A DNA stretch of 33,023 bases from Sphaerochaeta sp. (GTDB taxonomy: Bacteria > Spirochaetota > Spirochaetia > Sphaerochaetales > Sphaerochaetaceae). Below the pieces are notes generated by a model. It was not told the DNA's origin. It was given only the letters and a program-made list of their open reading frames with translations, and searched no databases. The stretch spans positions 1 to 33,023 of the forward strand of contig JAGYOG010000029.1 in the NCBI GenBank assembly GCA_018399495.1. The letters are read 5' to 3'. The position numbers were made by a program, and so were the translations under genes. Shown one piece after another: positions 7,557-16,451 of this stretch (position 1 is its first letter; the number at the start of each line of letters is the position of its first letter).

Positions 7557-8390
7557 ATGAAGAGTATGAGTACCGTTTTGATTGGAACTTCAGGCTACAG
7601 CTATACCGAGTGGATAGGACCAGTGTATGCACAGGGGACCAAGCGTGAGGATTTCCTCGCCCAATATGCCCAACTGTTTCCCACAGTGGAGCTGAACTTC
7701 AGCTACTATCGCATGCCTGATGCCACGCAACTTGCAGCAATGCACAAGAGCGCTTCGTCCCTCCAATTTTCCATCAAGGCTCACCAGAGTCTTACCCATA
7801 CCATTGATCCAGCTTCCTGGAGGGAACAGGCACTCTCGTTCTCCCATGCCATTGAACCACTGGCTGAAAGCCAAGTGCTCAGTGCTGTCCTCCTGCAATT
7901 CCCCTACTCGTTTCACTATGAAGTGGCAGAGCGCAAATATCTGGATTCGCTCATTAAGACCCTTGCCCCCTTCCCGCTTGCCATCGAATTCAGGAACAGC
8001 AGCTGGTACAACAACCGTACCCTCGACTCACTACGAGAGAGGAATATAGCCATTGCTTCTCTTGACCTGCCCTCGGTGAAAGGCAATCCTCCCATGATGG
8101 ATGTAAAAACCAGCAGCTCACTTGCCTACATCAGGCTCCACGGGAGAAATGAGGAGACTTGGTGGGGATCTGATAGTGCAAGCCGTTATGATTATCTGTA
8201 CAGTGCGAAGGAACTTACCAATCTACTTGGTAGGATTCAATCGTTTACCACCCATACACAGAAGGTACTCATCTACTTCAACAACCATTGCAGAGGTCAG
8301 GCAGTAGCCAATGCGCTGACGCTGTACCAGTTGGCAGTGGGAGGCAAAGCATGCAACCAACAGGTGCAAGCATTATCCATATCAATGTAA
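7557..8390 (+). CDS. DUF72 (YecE-like) TIM-barrel protein
   Basis: The family signature is clear: IGTSGYSYTEWIGPVY near the N-terminus, then the VELNFSYYRMP segment, AIEFRNSSWYN, YIRLHGR and the C-terminal YFNNHCRGQAVANAL. DUF72 proteins fold as TIM barrels with a probable metal or nucleic-acid-related role; their reaction is not established. ATG at 7557 is used here, but the second ATG at 7566 is also possible, and neither has a strong ribosome site. The 3' end overlaps the next gene by 40 bases, so DUF72 is translationally tied to an ImuB-like and a DnaE2-like polymerase. That placement suggests a role in damage tolerance, possibly in the position usually held by ImuA (inference). Length about 275 residues, somewhat over the usual 240-260. 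Confidence 0.88.
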   Translation: MKSMSTVLIGTSGYSYTEWIGPVYAQGTKREDFLAQYAQLFPTVELNFSYYRMPDATQLAAMHKSASSLQFSIKAHQSLTHTIDPASWREQALSFSHAIEPLAESQVLSAVLLQFPYSFHYEVAERKYLDSLIKTLAPFPLAIEFRNSSWYNNRTLDSLRERNIAIASLDLPSVKGNPPMMDVKTSSSLAYIRLHGRNEETWWGSDSASRYDYLYSAKELTNLLGRIQSFTTHTQKVLIYFNNHCRGQAVANALTLYQLAVGGKACNQQVQALSISM

Positions 8391-9526
8391 CCGATTTTGC
8401 AGCGGCGGTAGCGGTTGCAAAGAATCCAAGTCTCTCTGAAACTCCATTTGTAGTCGCCTTGGAGGAATCAGCAAGGACTGTCGTACTCACCCCATCCCGC
8501 CGAGCGTGGGAGGAGGGGGTACGGACCGGCATGCCCCTCCGCCTTGCAAAGCAGATGATTCCCTCCCTGCAGGTACTCCCTTGGGACAGTCAAAGCACGG
8601 GGGAAGCCGATGCAGCAATCGCCACCATCGCACAAGCATATTCCCCCAGCATCCAGTGTGATCGGGGCGGTCATATCTATCTGGACATGCAGGGAACCAC
8701 ACGTCTCTTCGGCCCGGTAGTGGATAGCGCAGTACAGATTCGGGGAGAGATCCGGAAGAAGCTGAACCTTGAAGCTTCCGTGGCCGTAGCCTCCAACAAA
8801 CTGGTTGCAAAGGTGGGTACCCGTACCACTCGCCCTGCCGGATTGATTCAGGTAAGGGAGGGAGATGAGGCCTCATTCCTTGCTTGGCAGGATGTTTCCT
8901 TGCTGAGCGGTGTGGGTTCTGCCACGGCCCGGCTGCTCTCTGTGGCTGGGATTACGACAATTGGCCAGATTGCCGCCCTTGAGAATGATCAGGTACTAGC
9001 CTTTCTGGGAAAACGAGGCATTGCCCTCCGTAACGCCGCCCGCGGACTGGATAGCAGCCCACTACAAAACGGATTGTCAGAGAAGCGGATTGTGCAGAGA
9101 AAAATCAGCTTTGCTGAGCCAATCCTCGAGATGGATTCTCTCAAGGCCGCTGTGGTTGTTGCTGGGGAAGATGCTGCCTTGGCTATGCGATCTGCAGGAC
9201 TTGGTTCGGCAAAGATTCACATAGCGTTGCTTTACAGCGACGGAAGAAGAAGCGAGGCTTCCCATCGCACCAAGGGACAGTGGGTCTATGACCATGAAAT
9301 CACCCTTGTCGCATGGAAGGTTGCACAGTTGGCAGCAAGCCGTAGGGTACGTATCCTCTCTTGTTCTCTCTCCCTCGCCGAACTCTCCCCACTCGCACCG
9401 ACACTGGACCTCATCCTTCCCGATGCACAGCATCGCTCTGATTCCCTACAGCAATCAGTTGACCGAATGCGCCATAAGTTTGGTCCTGGTATCCTGACCC
9501 ATGGGGCAGCACTTGCCCATGCGTAG
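8351..9526 (+). CDS. imuB: ImuB-like inactive Y-family DNA polymerase
   Basis: This 391-residue protein has a Y-family core, a helix-hairpin-helix region (SLLSGVGSATARLL, about 183-200) and a little-finger domain. The catalytic acids are gone: where Pol IV has HVDMD this reads HINVT (Asp to Asn at 12), and where Pol IV has DEAYLD this reads GHIYLD (Asp-Glu to Gly-His at 107-108). That is the hallmark of ImuB, which serves as a clamp-binding adaptor for DnaE2. PTLDLILPD (350-358) sits where relatives carry a QLxLF clamp motif, but with Thr instead of Gln. The frame extends upstream to 8288; I choose ATG 8351 because GGAGG lies six bases before it. It overlaps DUF72 by 40 bases and the DnaE2 gene by 26 or fewer. 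Confidence 0.85.
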   Translation: MQPTGASIIHINVTDFAAAVAVAKNPSLSETPFVVALEESARTVVLTPSRRAWEEGVRTGMPLRLAKQMIPSLQVLPWDSQSTGEADAAIATIAQAYSPSIQCDRGGHIYLDMQGTTRLFGPVVDSAVQIRGEIRKKLNLEASVAVASNKLVAKVGTRTTRPAGLIQVREGDEASFLAWQDVSLLSGVGSATARLLSVAGITTIGQIAALENDQVLAFLGKRGIALRNAARGLDSSPLQNGLSEKRIVQRKISFAEPILEMDSLKAAVVVAGEDAALAMRSAGLGSAKIHIALLYSDGRRSEASHRTKGQWVYDHEITLVAWKVAQLAASRRVRILSCSLSLAELSPLAPTLDLILPDAQHRSDSLQQSVDRMRHKFGPGILTHGAALAHA

Positions 9527-12446
9527 CCGCCTAGCCCTGAGCACAGCCTACTCCCTTCTCTTCTCCCCGGTGGCAGTGGATGAACTCTTCGACCGACTAG
9601 ATTCCATGCAGGTAAAACAGGTTGCCATCACAGACCGTGACAACCTCTATGGCTATCCTGTCTACCGGGAAGCAGCAAAAGAGAGAGGGATTTCCCTTGT
9701 CTGTGCGTGTCTGCTTACCGAGAAGACGGGAGACCTCTTTGCCTTTGTCCAGGATCAGAGGGGCTATGAGCTGCTCTGCAAGCTCATCAGCAAGAGGAAT
9801 CTTGACCCTACCTTCTCATACAGCCCTACACTCAAGCAAACATCAGAAGGACTTGTGCTGGCAACCACAAGCAGTGCAATCCTTACCCAGCTTGCCGGTG
9901 CAGGAGCAGAGCTGTATGGTGCAGTCAGCCCTGACTCCCTGCAGATCGTAACCACCGCGAAGAAACTTGCCGTCCCCCTTCTCGCCATCGATGGGGCATT
10001 TCTCCTTGCAGAGAATCAGCGTGAGGTTCACCAGGTACTTCGAGCCATTGCCCTTCATAAAAGTGTGGGTAGCCTTACAGATGATGAGTATTTCCAAAAG
10101 GGTGGCATCTTGCTTGAACAGAAGGAGTGGGAGCAGGTCTTTGCCCCCTGGCCAGAGTCCATGGAGAACGCACAGCGTCTCAGGCCGTATGACCCGTTTT
10201 CCTCCTCCCTGATCTTTCCCACGTATCCGGTCACTGAAGAGGACAACGCAGAAGAGGAACTGAAAAGTAGGGTCTACCGGGGCGCAGAGAATCGCTATGG
10301 GGAGATCAATGACGCCATCATGGAACGCATCGAATATGAGCTAGGCATCATCAACGAGAAGGGGTTCGCTCCCTATTTCCTCGTGATGCACGATATCGTG
10401 CTGATGAGTAACAGGACCTGCGGCAGGGGATCAGGAGCTGCATCCATCGTCTCCTACAGTCTATTCATCACCAATGTGGACCCCATTGCCCATCATCTGT
10501 ACTTTGAACGATTTCTCTCCCTTTCCCGCCAGGATCCACCGGACATCGATGTTGACTTTGCATGGGATGAACGAGACGGGATTTTTGCTGCAGTATTTGA
10601 ACGCTTTGGCATTGAGCATTGTGCAAGGGTTGCAAACCACAACCGGTTCCGACTCCGCTCCGCCATTCGCGAAACAGCCCGATGCTATGGACTGAGTGAC
10701 GCACAGATTACCAAAGCGATAGAGACATTGTTCATGAAGGGGGTTGATGCCCTGCTTGATCCACTTTGGCAGATCATCGTCCGTATTGCCACCGCGCTTG
10801 ACCGACTTCCCAAAGAGATATCCATGCACTGCGGGGGGTTAGTCATCACACCCAAGCCGGTAACCTGTTATACCCCGATCCTTCGCTCAGCCGATGGGTA
10901 TCCCTTGCTGAGTTGGGAGAAGGATGGGACAGAACAGGCAGGCTTTGTAAAGATTGACCTCCTGGGTAACCGATCCCTTGCAGTCATCCGTGACACCCTG
11001 CAAAACCTCCGGGAAGAAGGGCTGTTCATCGATGAGCAAACCTGGCAGCCTGCAGAAGATGCTGAAACAGTCGAAGCACTCGCCTGCGGGAACTCAATGG
11101 GTGTCTTCTACATTGAATCCCCTGCAATGAGGCAGTTGCAGAAGAAAACAGGGCGAGGAGACTTTGCCCATATCGTCATTCACTCTTCCATCATCAGACC
11201 TGCAGCAAACAAGTACATTAATGAGTACGTCCAACGATTGAAAGGCAAACGGTGGGAACCCCTGCATCCCCGGCTTGCCTATATCCTAAATGAAACATAC
11301 GGAATTCTCTGTTATCAGGAAGATGTCTCCAAGACAGCCGTTGCCTTGGCCGGCTTCAATCAAGCTGATGCTGATCAGCTTCGCAAGGTCATCGCAAAGA
11401 AAGCAGCCGGAAAACGGTTGCAGGCATTCAGGGACCAGTTTTTTGCAGGCTGCCATAAGAATGGGGTAACCTCTGCTGTCACAGAACAGATCTGGCTGAT
11501 GATGCTCTCCTTCGATGGATACTCTTTTTGCAAGCCCCACTCAGCAAGCTATGCCATGGTCTCCTTCCAAAGTGCATATCTCAGGGTCCATCACCCGGCC
11601 CATTTCATGGCTGCCGTATTGACCAACCAAGGTGGATATTACCGACCCCAGGCGTACATCAGTGAAGCAAGAAGAATGGGGCTTACCATAGCCGGTCCCG
11701 ATATCAATACCAGCAGGATCGCATATTGGGCTGAAGGGAACACCCTCATCATCGGCCTAATGGCTATCGCTGAACTCAGCAGAAATGCCATGAAACGAAT
11801 TATTGAAGAGAGAAAACAAGGTGGACGGTTCGCCTCCCTGGAAGAGACTTCCGGCCGGATCTCTCTGGATAGGGAAGATATGGTTGCCCTAGTAGCCTCA
11901 GGCGCGTTTGACTCATTGGCACCCGAGAGAAGACGAAGTGACCAGCTCAGGATCCTGCTTACCACCACACGTGCCGCCCAAGCCTATGGACAGGCCGACC
12001 TCTTTGCCACCCCTCGGTCCTACAGCAAACAAGAGCAACTTCCTGTTGCCGTACAACGACCATTCAGTAAAGAAGAGCTCCACAGTGAGTTTGCTTCCTT
12101 GGGTTTCCTCAGGGATTATCATCCCTTGGTCCTCTATGCACACCTCCTACGTTCGGTCCACCGTATCAAAGCCTGTGAGATCGATCAGAATGTAGAGCGG
12201 TATGTCACGCTTATCGGTTACCAGATCACCCAGAAGCAGGTATTGACCAAAACTGGAGAAAGTATGAGCTTTGTCTCCTTTGAGGATGAGACGGCACTCT
12301 ATGAGACTGTGCTGTTCCCTGACCTTTATAAGCGTCTCTACCCTTTGCTGGCAGGTCGCTGGCCGCTGTTGGTCTTCGGCTTGGTAAAGAGTGATGAGGG
12401 TGCCTTGATCGTAGAGGTCCAGAACCTGAGAAAACTGGGCTCCTAG
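9501..12446 (+). CDS. dnaE2: DnaE2/ImuC-type error-prone DNA polymerase III alpha subunit
   Basis: This C-family polymerase of 981 residues is shorter than replicative DnaE (about 1160) and near DnaE2 length. Order: PHP domain about 8-75, polymerase core about 290-700 with the Gly-Ser motif CGRGSGAASIVSY, helix-hairpin-helix about 725-805, OB fold about 895-980. The polymerase triad is intact: Asp350 and Asp352 in PDIDVDF, and Asp486 in VKIDLLG. The PHP metal site is degraded: the usual LHVHS is LALST, so PHP proofreading is unlikely. QADLF at 831-835 is a textbook beta-clamp motif. ATG 9501 overlaps imuB by 26 bases and lacks a clear ribosome site; ATG 9519 is an alternative. With the dead ImuB upstream, translesion synthesis is the likely role. 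Confidence 0.9.
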   Translation: MGQHLPMRSRLALSTAYSLLFSPVAVDELFDRLDSMQVKQVAITDRDNLYGYPVYREAAKERGISLVCACLLTEKTGDLFAFVQDQRGYELLCKLISKRNLDPTFSYSPTLKQTSEGLVLATTSSAILTQLAGAGAELYGAVSPDSLQIVTTAKKLAVPLLAIDGAFLLAENQREVHQVLRAIALHKSVGSLTDDEYFQKGGILLEQKEWEQVFAPWPESMENAQRLRPYDPFSSSLIFPTYPVTEEDNAEEELKSRVYRGAENRYGEINDAIMERIEYELGIINEKGFAPYFLVMHDIVLMSNRTCGRGSGAASIVSYSLFITNVDPIAHHLYFERFLSLSRQDPPDIDVDFAWDERDGIFAAVFERFGIEHCARVANHNRFRLRSAIRETARCYGLSDAQITKAIETLFMKGVDALLDPLWQIIVRIATALDRLPKEISMHCGGLVITPKPVTCYTPILRSADGYPLLSWEKDGTEQAGFVKIDLLGNRSLAVIRDTLQNLREEGLFIDEQTWQPAEDAETVEALACGNSMGVFYIESPAMRQLQKKTGRGDFAHIVIHSSIIRPAANKYINEYVQRLKGKRWEPLHPRLAYILNETYGILCYQEDVSKTAVALAGFNQADADQLRKVIAKKAAGKRLQAFRDQFFAGCHKNGVTSAVTEQIWLMMLSFDGYSFCKPHSASYAMVSFQSAYLRVHHPAHFMAAVLTNQGGYYRPQAYISEARRMGLTIAGPDINTSRIAYWAEGNTLIIGLMAIAELSRNAMKRIIEERKQGGRFASLEETSGRISLDREDMVALVASGAFDSLAPERRRSDQLRILLTTTRAAQAYGQADLFATPRSYSKQEQLPVAVQRPFSKEELHSEFASLGFLRDYHPLVLYAHLLRSVHRIKACEIDQNVERYVTLIGYQITQKQVLTKTGESMSFVSFEDETALYETVLFPDLYKRLYPLLAGRWPLLVFGLVKSDEGALIVEVQNLRKLGS

Positions 12447-13825
12447 GTGGATGTCTCTGCCTCAATTCGCTTGAGATAGGCTTTCATGTTGAACTTTCGC
12501 TCCAGACCTCGGTCATTCATATAGCGGATGTTCCCAAATATGGGTCTCTCCACCCAAGGACGATCATGCTTGCCGAAACACCAGGCAACCCCGGCATATC
12601 CATTTGGATCGCGTCCATCTGCCTGGTAGGTATTGTTCAACCTCAGAGCCCATGAAAACCCCTGTTTGGGAGTAGGACTCCACTCCAGGATCTTCTTTCC
12701 CCAATACATCCGCAGATAGTTGTGCATTCCACCCAATACAACCAACTCCTTCTGTGCAGCATTCCAGTAGGGGTCATGGGTCTCTCCATTTTCAAGCTCT
12801 TCATAGCTGTAGGTAACTGGACGAGGATCTTCCTCATGTGTCTGTAGCGTACGCCTCGCCCAAGCCGGCAAACCTTCCCAAATATCATAGAAGGGGTTGA
12901 AAGCTACAAAGTTATAGGCAAGTTCACGTCTTACGATCAACTGTTCCAAGAACGCAGGCACATCACTTATATCCAGATCTTTTACCGCGTGGTAGATGGT
13001 AACTGGACTGATCTGCCCAAAGTGAAGATATGGACTAAGACCACTACTGTGATTCAATGCTGGATCATTTCGTTTTGTATCGTACCCGACCAGTTTTCGT
13101 TCGATGAAGTCATCCAGCTTGGAGAAGGCTTCTGTACTTCCCCCCCTCAAATGCAAGGCAAAGCCACCCTTTTGCTCAATTCCCAAGGATTCAACAAGCA
13201 ATGGAATGTTCCCAAGATCAGCTGATTCAAAGGGAAATTCCAAGGAGAAACTCTTCGTAGTGACCTCAGGCAGCAGAATTTCTTGTGCAAAGTAGGAGAT
13301 CATAGGTTCTATCTTTCTTCTCAGGGTTGCAGCAGAGTATTCCTCCTTGTCACTCACCGCCTCAACGGGCACCACCACATTTGCTTCCACCTCATAGAAG
13401 GAACACGCAAGGAAAGCGGAAACCTCTTTTCTCCAGGATCGTTCAATGTGGGTATATGCCCGGTCGACTATAAGACAGGCAATTTGTGATTGCAGTTTTT
13501 TCAATCCTTCCACCACTCCGAAAGAAGAAATAATCATGGGAATGGAGCGTTCCAAGAGCTCCTGTTGTACTTCTTTGATGCCTTCCAACATAAATCTATA
13601 GTGCCGTGCTGTGGCTTCTGCAAAATGTGGGTTGATTCCAAAATATACAGCCAATGGCTTTCTGAGAGCATTTGCATTCTCTATGGCGAAGGCGAGTGCT
13701 TCATTCTGCTGAACACGCCCGGAAGCTTGCATCCAGTACACTACATACTGCTTCTCATGCAATGTCGGCTTGTTATTGATTTTTCTGATTCTCTGTTCAT
13801 CTACCATTATGCCATAGCGTACCAT
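12443..13825 (-). CDS. phr: Class II CPD photolyase
   Basis: This 460-residue flavoenzyme splits UV-induced cyclobutane pyrimidine dimers using light. The class II signature is clear: SGLSPYLHFGQIS (261-273), the MHNYLRMYWGKKILEW segment (367-382) and DGRDPNGYAGVAWCFG (403-418), followed by a short C-terminal tail. The N-terminal half is the photolyase alpha/beta domain. The gene converges on dnaE2 and overlaps its stop by four bases (CTAG), so no terminator separates them. ATG 13825 is taken; ATG 13807 is possible and neither has a strong ribosome site. A terminator-like hairpin lies just upstream (13845-13877), so it is probably transcribed separately from the lipoprotein gene. Length is normal for the class. 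Confidence 0.95.
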   Translation of the reverse strand: MVRYGIMVDEQRIRKINNKPTLHEKQYVVYWMQASGRVQQNEALAFAIENANALRKPLAVYFGINPHFAEATARHYRFMLEGIKEVQQELLERSIPMIISSFGVVEGLKKLQSQIACLIVDRAYTHIERSWRKEVSAFLACSFYEVEANVVVPVEAVSDKEEYSAATLRRKIEPMISYFAQEILLPEVTTKSFSLEFPFESADLGNIPLLVESLGIEQKGGFALHLRGGSTEAFSKLDDFIERKLVGYDTKRNDPALNHSSGLSPYLHFGQISPVTIYHAVKDLDISDVPAFLEQLIVRRELAYNFVAFNPFYDIWEGLPAWARRTLQTHEEDPRPVTYSYEELENGETHDPYWNAAQKELVVLGGMHNYLRMYWGKKILEWSPTPKQGFSWALRLNNTYQADGRDPNGYAGVAWCFGKHDRPWVERPIFGNIRYMNDRGLERKFNMKAYLKRIEAETST

Positions 13826-13844
13826 AACTCAATGGACGTAAGGT

Positions 13845-13877
13845 GAAAAAATGCAGCATTCCCCAATTGAAGAATGC
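13845..13877 (-). terminator. Intrinsic terminator after the 13901-14611 lipoprotein gene
   Basis: On the minus strand GCATTC (13877-13872) pairs with GAATGC (13861-13856) around a 10-base loop and is followed, after TGCA, by a run of six T. It lies 24 bases past the lipoprotein stop and ahead of the photolyase start. Confidence 0.55.
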
Positions 13878-13900
13878 CACATTGGTAAGGTAACAATTAG

Positions 13901-14611
13901 TTATCGTAACACGCTTCTTATGTTCCAGAGTTGCCAAGGCTCATAGGTCCATTTTTTCATCAGCTGAAGTGTCATCTTGTTCTCCGGTTCGGCTGACTCG
14001 ATACGGAATAATACTGCTTTGTTCTCATCATCCTCTACTGACATATTTGGATTTTTCTCATACTGGTCACTCATCAACTCGAAATAGGCCTTGTAACGCC
14101 CTATCGAGTCCGCACTTCCTGCTTTGAGTTCCATACTTACCGGTTCATCGAGCGCAAAGAACTGCCGTTCAACCCAGTCGGTCCTCTGCCCGTCAAATTC
14201 CATGTCCCTGATTGGGGAGTTCATGAATGCATAATCAGTCATCCAGAGATACCGGATTCCTTGCAAGGTATAAATACCAGGTTCCAAGTTTTCTTTATAG
14301 AATACCAAACCTGCTTCCGTCATTCCCTCAATCACTGAGAAGGGAACCTCCTTCCCACTCTCATCCACCACTACAGGGAAAAATCCACTGGTGAAATTCA
14401 CTTCAACAACATCATCATCCACAGTGCCTCGTTGTCCTTCGGTGTAGGCAACCAACTCAACGAACAACAAAGAGGAGTCACTTGTTGCCGGGGGAGCCAC
14501 ATCAAAACCGAGTAAACCTGCCATAAGCGAAGCGCAGGAACTGAACGTGAAGATAATCCAAACCAACAGCATTGCCAAAAGAACCTTCTGTACCATACTT
14601 CTTTTTTTCAT
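13901..14611 (-). CDS. Putative lipoprotein, unknown function
   Basis: The 236-residue product starts with a basic N-terminus, a hydrophobic stretch and a lipobox-like FSSC, so Cys26 is the probable lipidation site. The mature part is acidic and beta-rich with no motif I recognise; it contains a SGFFPVVVDESGKEVPF segment and a C-terminal basic end. An AGAGGT-type ribosome site precedes the ATG at 14611. It is the only intact secreted protein in a stretch where the next three genes are broken. A terminator-like hairpin follows. It may be a spirochaetal family of envelope lipoproteins; a search would decide. Confidence 0.75.
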   Translation of the reverse strand: MKKRSMVQKVLLAMLLVWIIFTFSSCASLMAGLLGFDVAPPATSDSSLLFVELVAYTEGQRGTVDDDVVEVNFTSGFFPVVVDESGKEVPFSVIEGMTEAGLVFYKENLEPGIYTLQGIRYLWMTDYAFMNSPIRDMEFDGQRTDWVERQFFALDEPVSMELKAGSADSIGRYKAYFELMSDQYEKNPNMSVEDDENKAVLFRIESAEPENKMTLQLMKKWTYEPWQLWNIRSVLR

Positions 14612-14787
14612 AACCTATACCTCTTGTAGTTTTTGTATATGAAGGCTACGTCCTGTTTATGCCAGACACAAGTTCTAATTATCACCTTTTGGACAATTTC
14701 CCAGATATTTTTCATTCACTTTCTCCCTTTGTCTTTTCAATGTGACGTATTAGCGACCAAAACAGAAAAAACATTACCCATGATTGT

Positions 14788-14815
14788 TTGACAGAATTGA
14801 TTGTATGTTTATTTT
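14788..14815 (+). promoter_or_regulatory. Probable promoter of the acetolactate-synthase-like pseudogene
   Basis: A consensus TTGACA (14788-14793), a 16-base spacer and TATTTT (14810-14815) lie 28 bases before the ATG at 14844, which also keeps an AAGGA site. The expression signals look intact although the gene is broken. Confidence 0.5.
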
Positions 14816-14843
14816 TCTTTAGCATGCAAAAAAGGAATCCACT

Positions 14844-16443
14844 ATGGCTAAACAACTCAAAACCGGTGCAGAGATTATCGCACGAAGCCTTGAGGATCTG
14901 GGTGTACAATATATTTTCGGTCACACAGGGGCCGCCATTCTGCCAGTCATGGATGATCTCGCCAAGAGCTCAATTGAAATTGTCGTAAATGCCAATGAAC
15001 AGTGCGCTACTTTCGGTGCCGCAGGGTACTCAAAAAGTAGTGAACAAGTCGGCGTTGCCATTGTTACCAGTGGACCAACCATCACGAATGCCCTTACAGC
15101 CGTCGCTGACAGTATTCCTCTTCTGGTAATAGCCAGTCAGGTTCCTGTGCATAAGCTTGGCACTGACTCTTTCCAGCATATTGATGTGACCTCTGTATTT
15201 GGACCCACAACAAAGAAGGTGTACTCAGTAAAAGCATTGAACAACCTTGAACATGTTATCAAGGATGCCTACTTCCTGGCATAGTCAGGGAAGCGTGGAC
15301 TGGTTGTGGTTGATCTTCCGATGAACTTGCAACAGAAAGCGGCTGGGTATGAAGCACTTCCCCTTGGACAGTTCAGCACCGTCTATGACCAGGATGTATA
15401 TCTCTCCTCCTCACAATGCAAACAGTTTTTTGACCTGCTCATGCAAGCAGAGCACCCACTCCTGTATTTGGGTGGTGAGCTTAACAGTACACGTGGCAGT
15501 GAGGTGATTCAATGTACGATTTGCAATTCCATCGGTAAATACCCTCTTTCTTGCGATTGGAGTCCGCTGGGATGACCGTGGAGCAGAAAAATTAGGTTTT
15601 GCCATTCAGGCGAAGATCGCGTTCATTGATATACATGCAGACAAGGTGCAGCAAATCCGAGGTGAACGACGGTCTGTATTCTCCTTTATTGGAAACGCCG
15701 CAACCATTCTCCATGACCTTTCTTATTGGGCAGATGCCCATGACCTACAGATCTCTATTGATGGGGGGGGGGTGAGACCATGCGGAGCATCTTAAACGTT
15801 ACTGGCTAATCAATATAAGAGTGATGCGAATATAATTCAGATGGCACAGGTTCTGAAGACCTTGGATTCACTGATCGACGATTCTACCATCATTACGACA
15901 GGGGTGGGTAATCATCAACTGTATGCTGCACAGTACATTCGATGTCAAAAGCCTCGATCATTCCTCACCTGTGGAGCTTTTGGAACCATTGGAAGTGGCA
16001 TGCCACTGGCGGTAGGCTCTTCCCAGGCAAACAAGAACAAACAAGTACTCGTGGTAGACGACGACGGAAGTTTCAGAATGAATATGGGAGAACTTTTCAC
16101 TATCGGAACTAATTGCCTCCCCATCAAGATCCTATTGCTCAACAACAATGCTGATGTCATGGTCTACAATCTTGAGGATGCTGCATACGAGAGCAGGTAC
16201 TCAGCCTCTTGTAGAAATGAGAATGTCATCTTTGTCAAGATGGCAGAACTGTGTAATTTCTCCTACAGCAGAAGGATTGAAAAGAAAGAGGAGATAGAAC
16301 CAGCACTCAAACAGTGGATGGAGAGTAAGGGACCAAGCTTGCTTGAAGTGATCACCGACCGAGGGGAAGTAGTAGTCTACCCGGTTGTACGGTCTGGTGC
16401 TTCTTATGTAAATATGGATCTTGGTCCCTATATCAAAGAATAG
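14844..16443 (+). pseudogene. ilvB: Broken acetolactate-synthase-like thiamine diphosphate enzyme
   Basis: Pieces of one TPP-enzyme gene can be read in succession. The N-terminal part has the catalytic-Glu region (ANEQCATFGAAGYS) and IVTSGPTITNALT. The central part is FLAIGVRWDDRGAEKLGF. The C-terminal part has GVGNHQLYAAQYI and a TPP-binding stretch (DDDGSFRMN to NNN). Lesions: an in-frame TAG at 15282-15284; a deletion of roughly 115 bases with a frame change near 15531-15537, between NSIG and NTLFLAIG; a G10 tract at 15763-15772 with a frame change; and a compensating shift near 15808. About four residues are also missing near the N-terminal ALTAVADS. The first Gly of the GDG motif is Asp. 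Ilv-type synthesis is the ancestral role; the product cannot be functional as read. Confidence 0.85.
15763..15772 (+). repeat. G10 homopolymer in the ilvB-like pseudogene
   Basis: Ten consecutive G lie between the central and C-terminal pieces, where the frame changes. Such tracts slip readily during replication and are also prone to sequencing error. Confidence 0.8.
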
Positions 16444-16451
16444 GAAACAAT

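Noticed and set aside
7459-7560. LexA-type SOS box ahead of the mutasome operon
   Set aside because: No B. subtilis-type CGAAC-N4-GTTCG or other convincing palindrome was found in the shared divergent promoter region.
7459-7632. N-terminal extension of the HAD phosphatase to 7632
   Set aside because: It would overlap the divergent DUF72 start, and a strong GGAGG site favours GTG 7458.
8487-8876. Minus-strand ORF of 129 codons within imuB
   Set aside because: Shadow of the GC-richer imuB codons; composition-biased translation without a ribosome site.
15763-15772. Functional phase-variable switch at G10
   Set aside because: Other lesions in the same gene would keep it inactive whatever the tract length.
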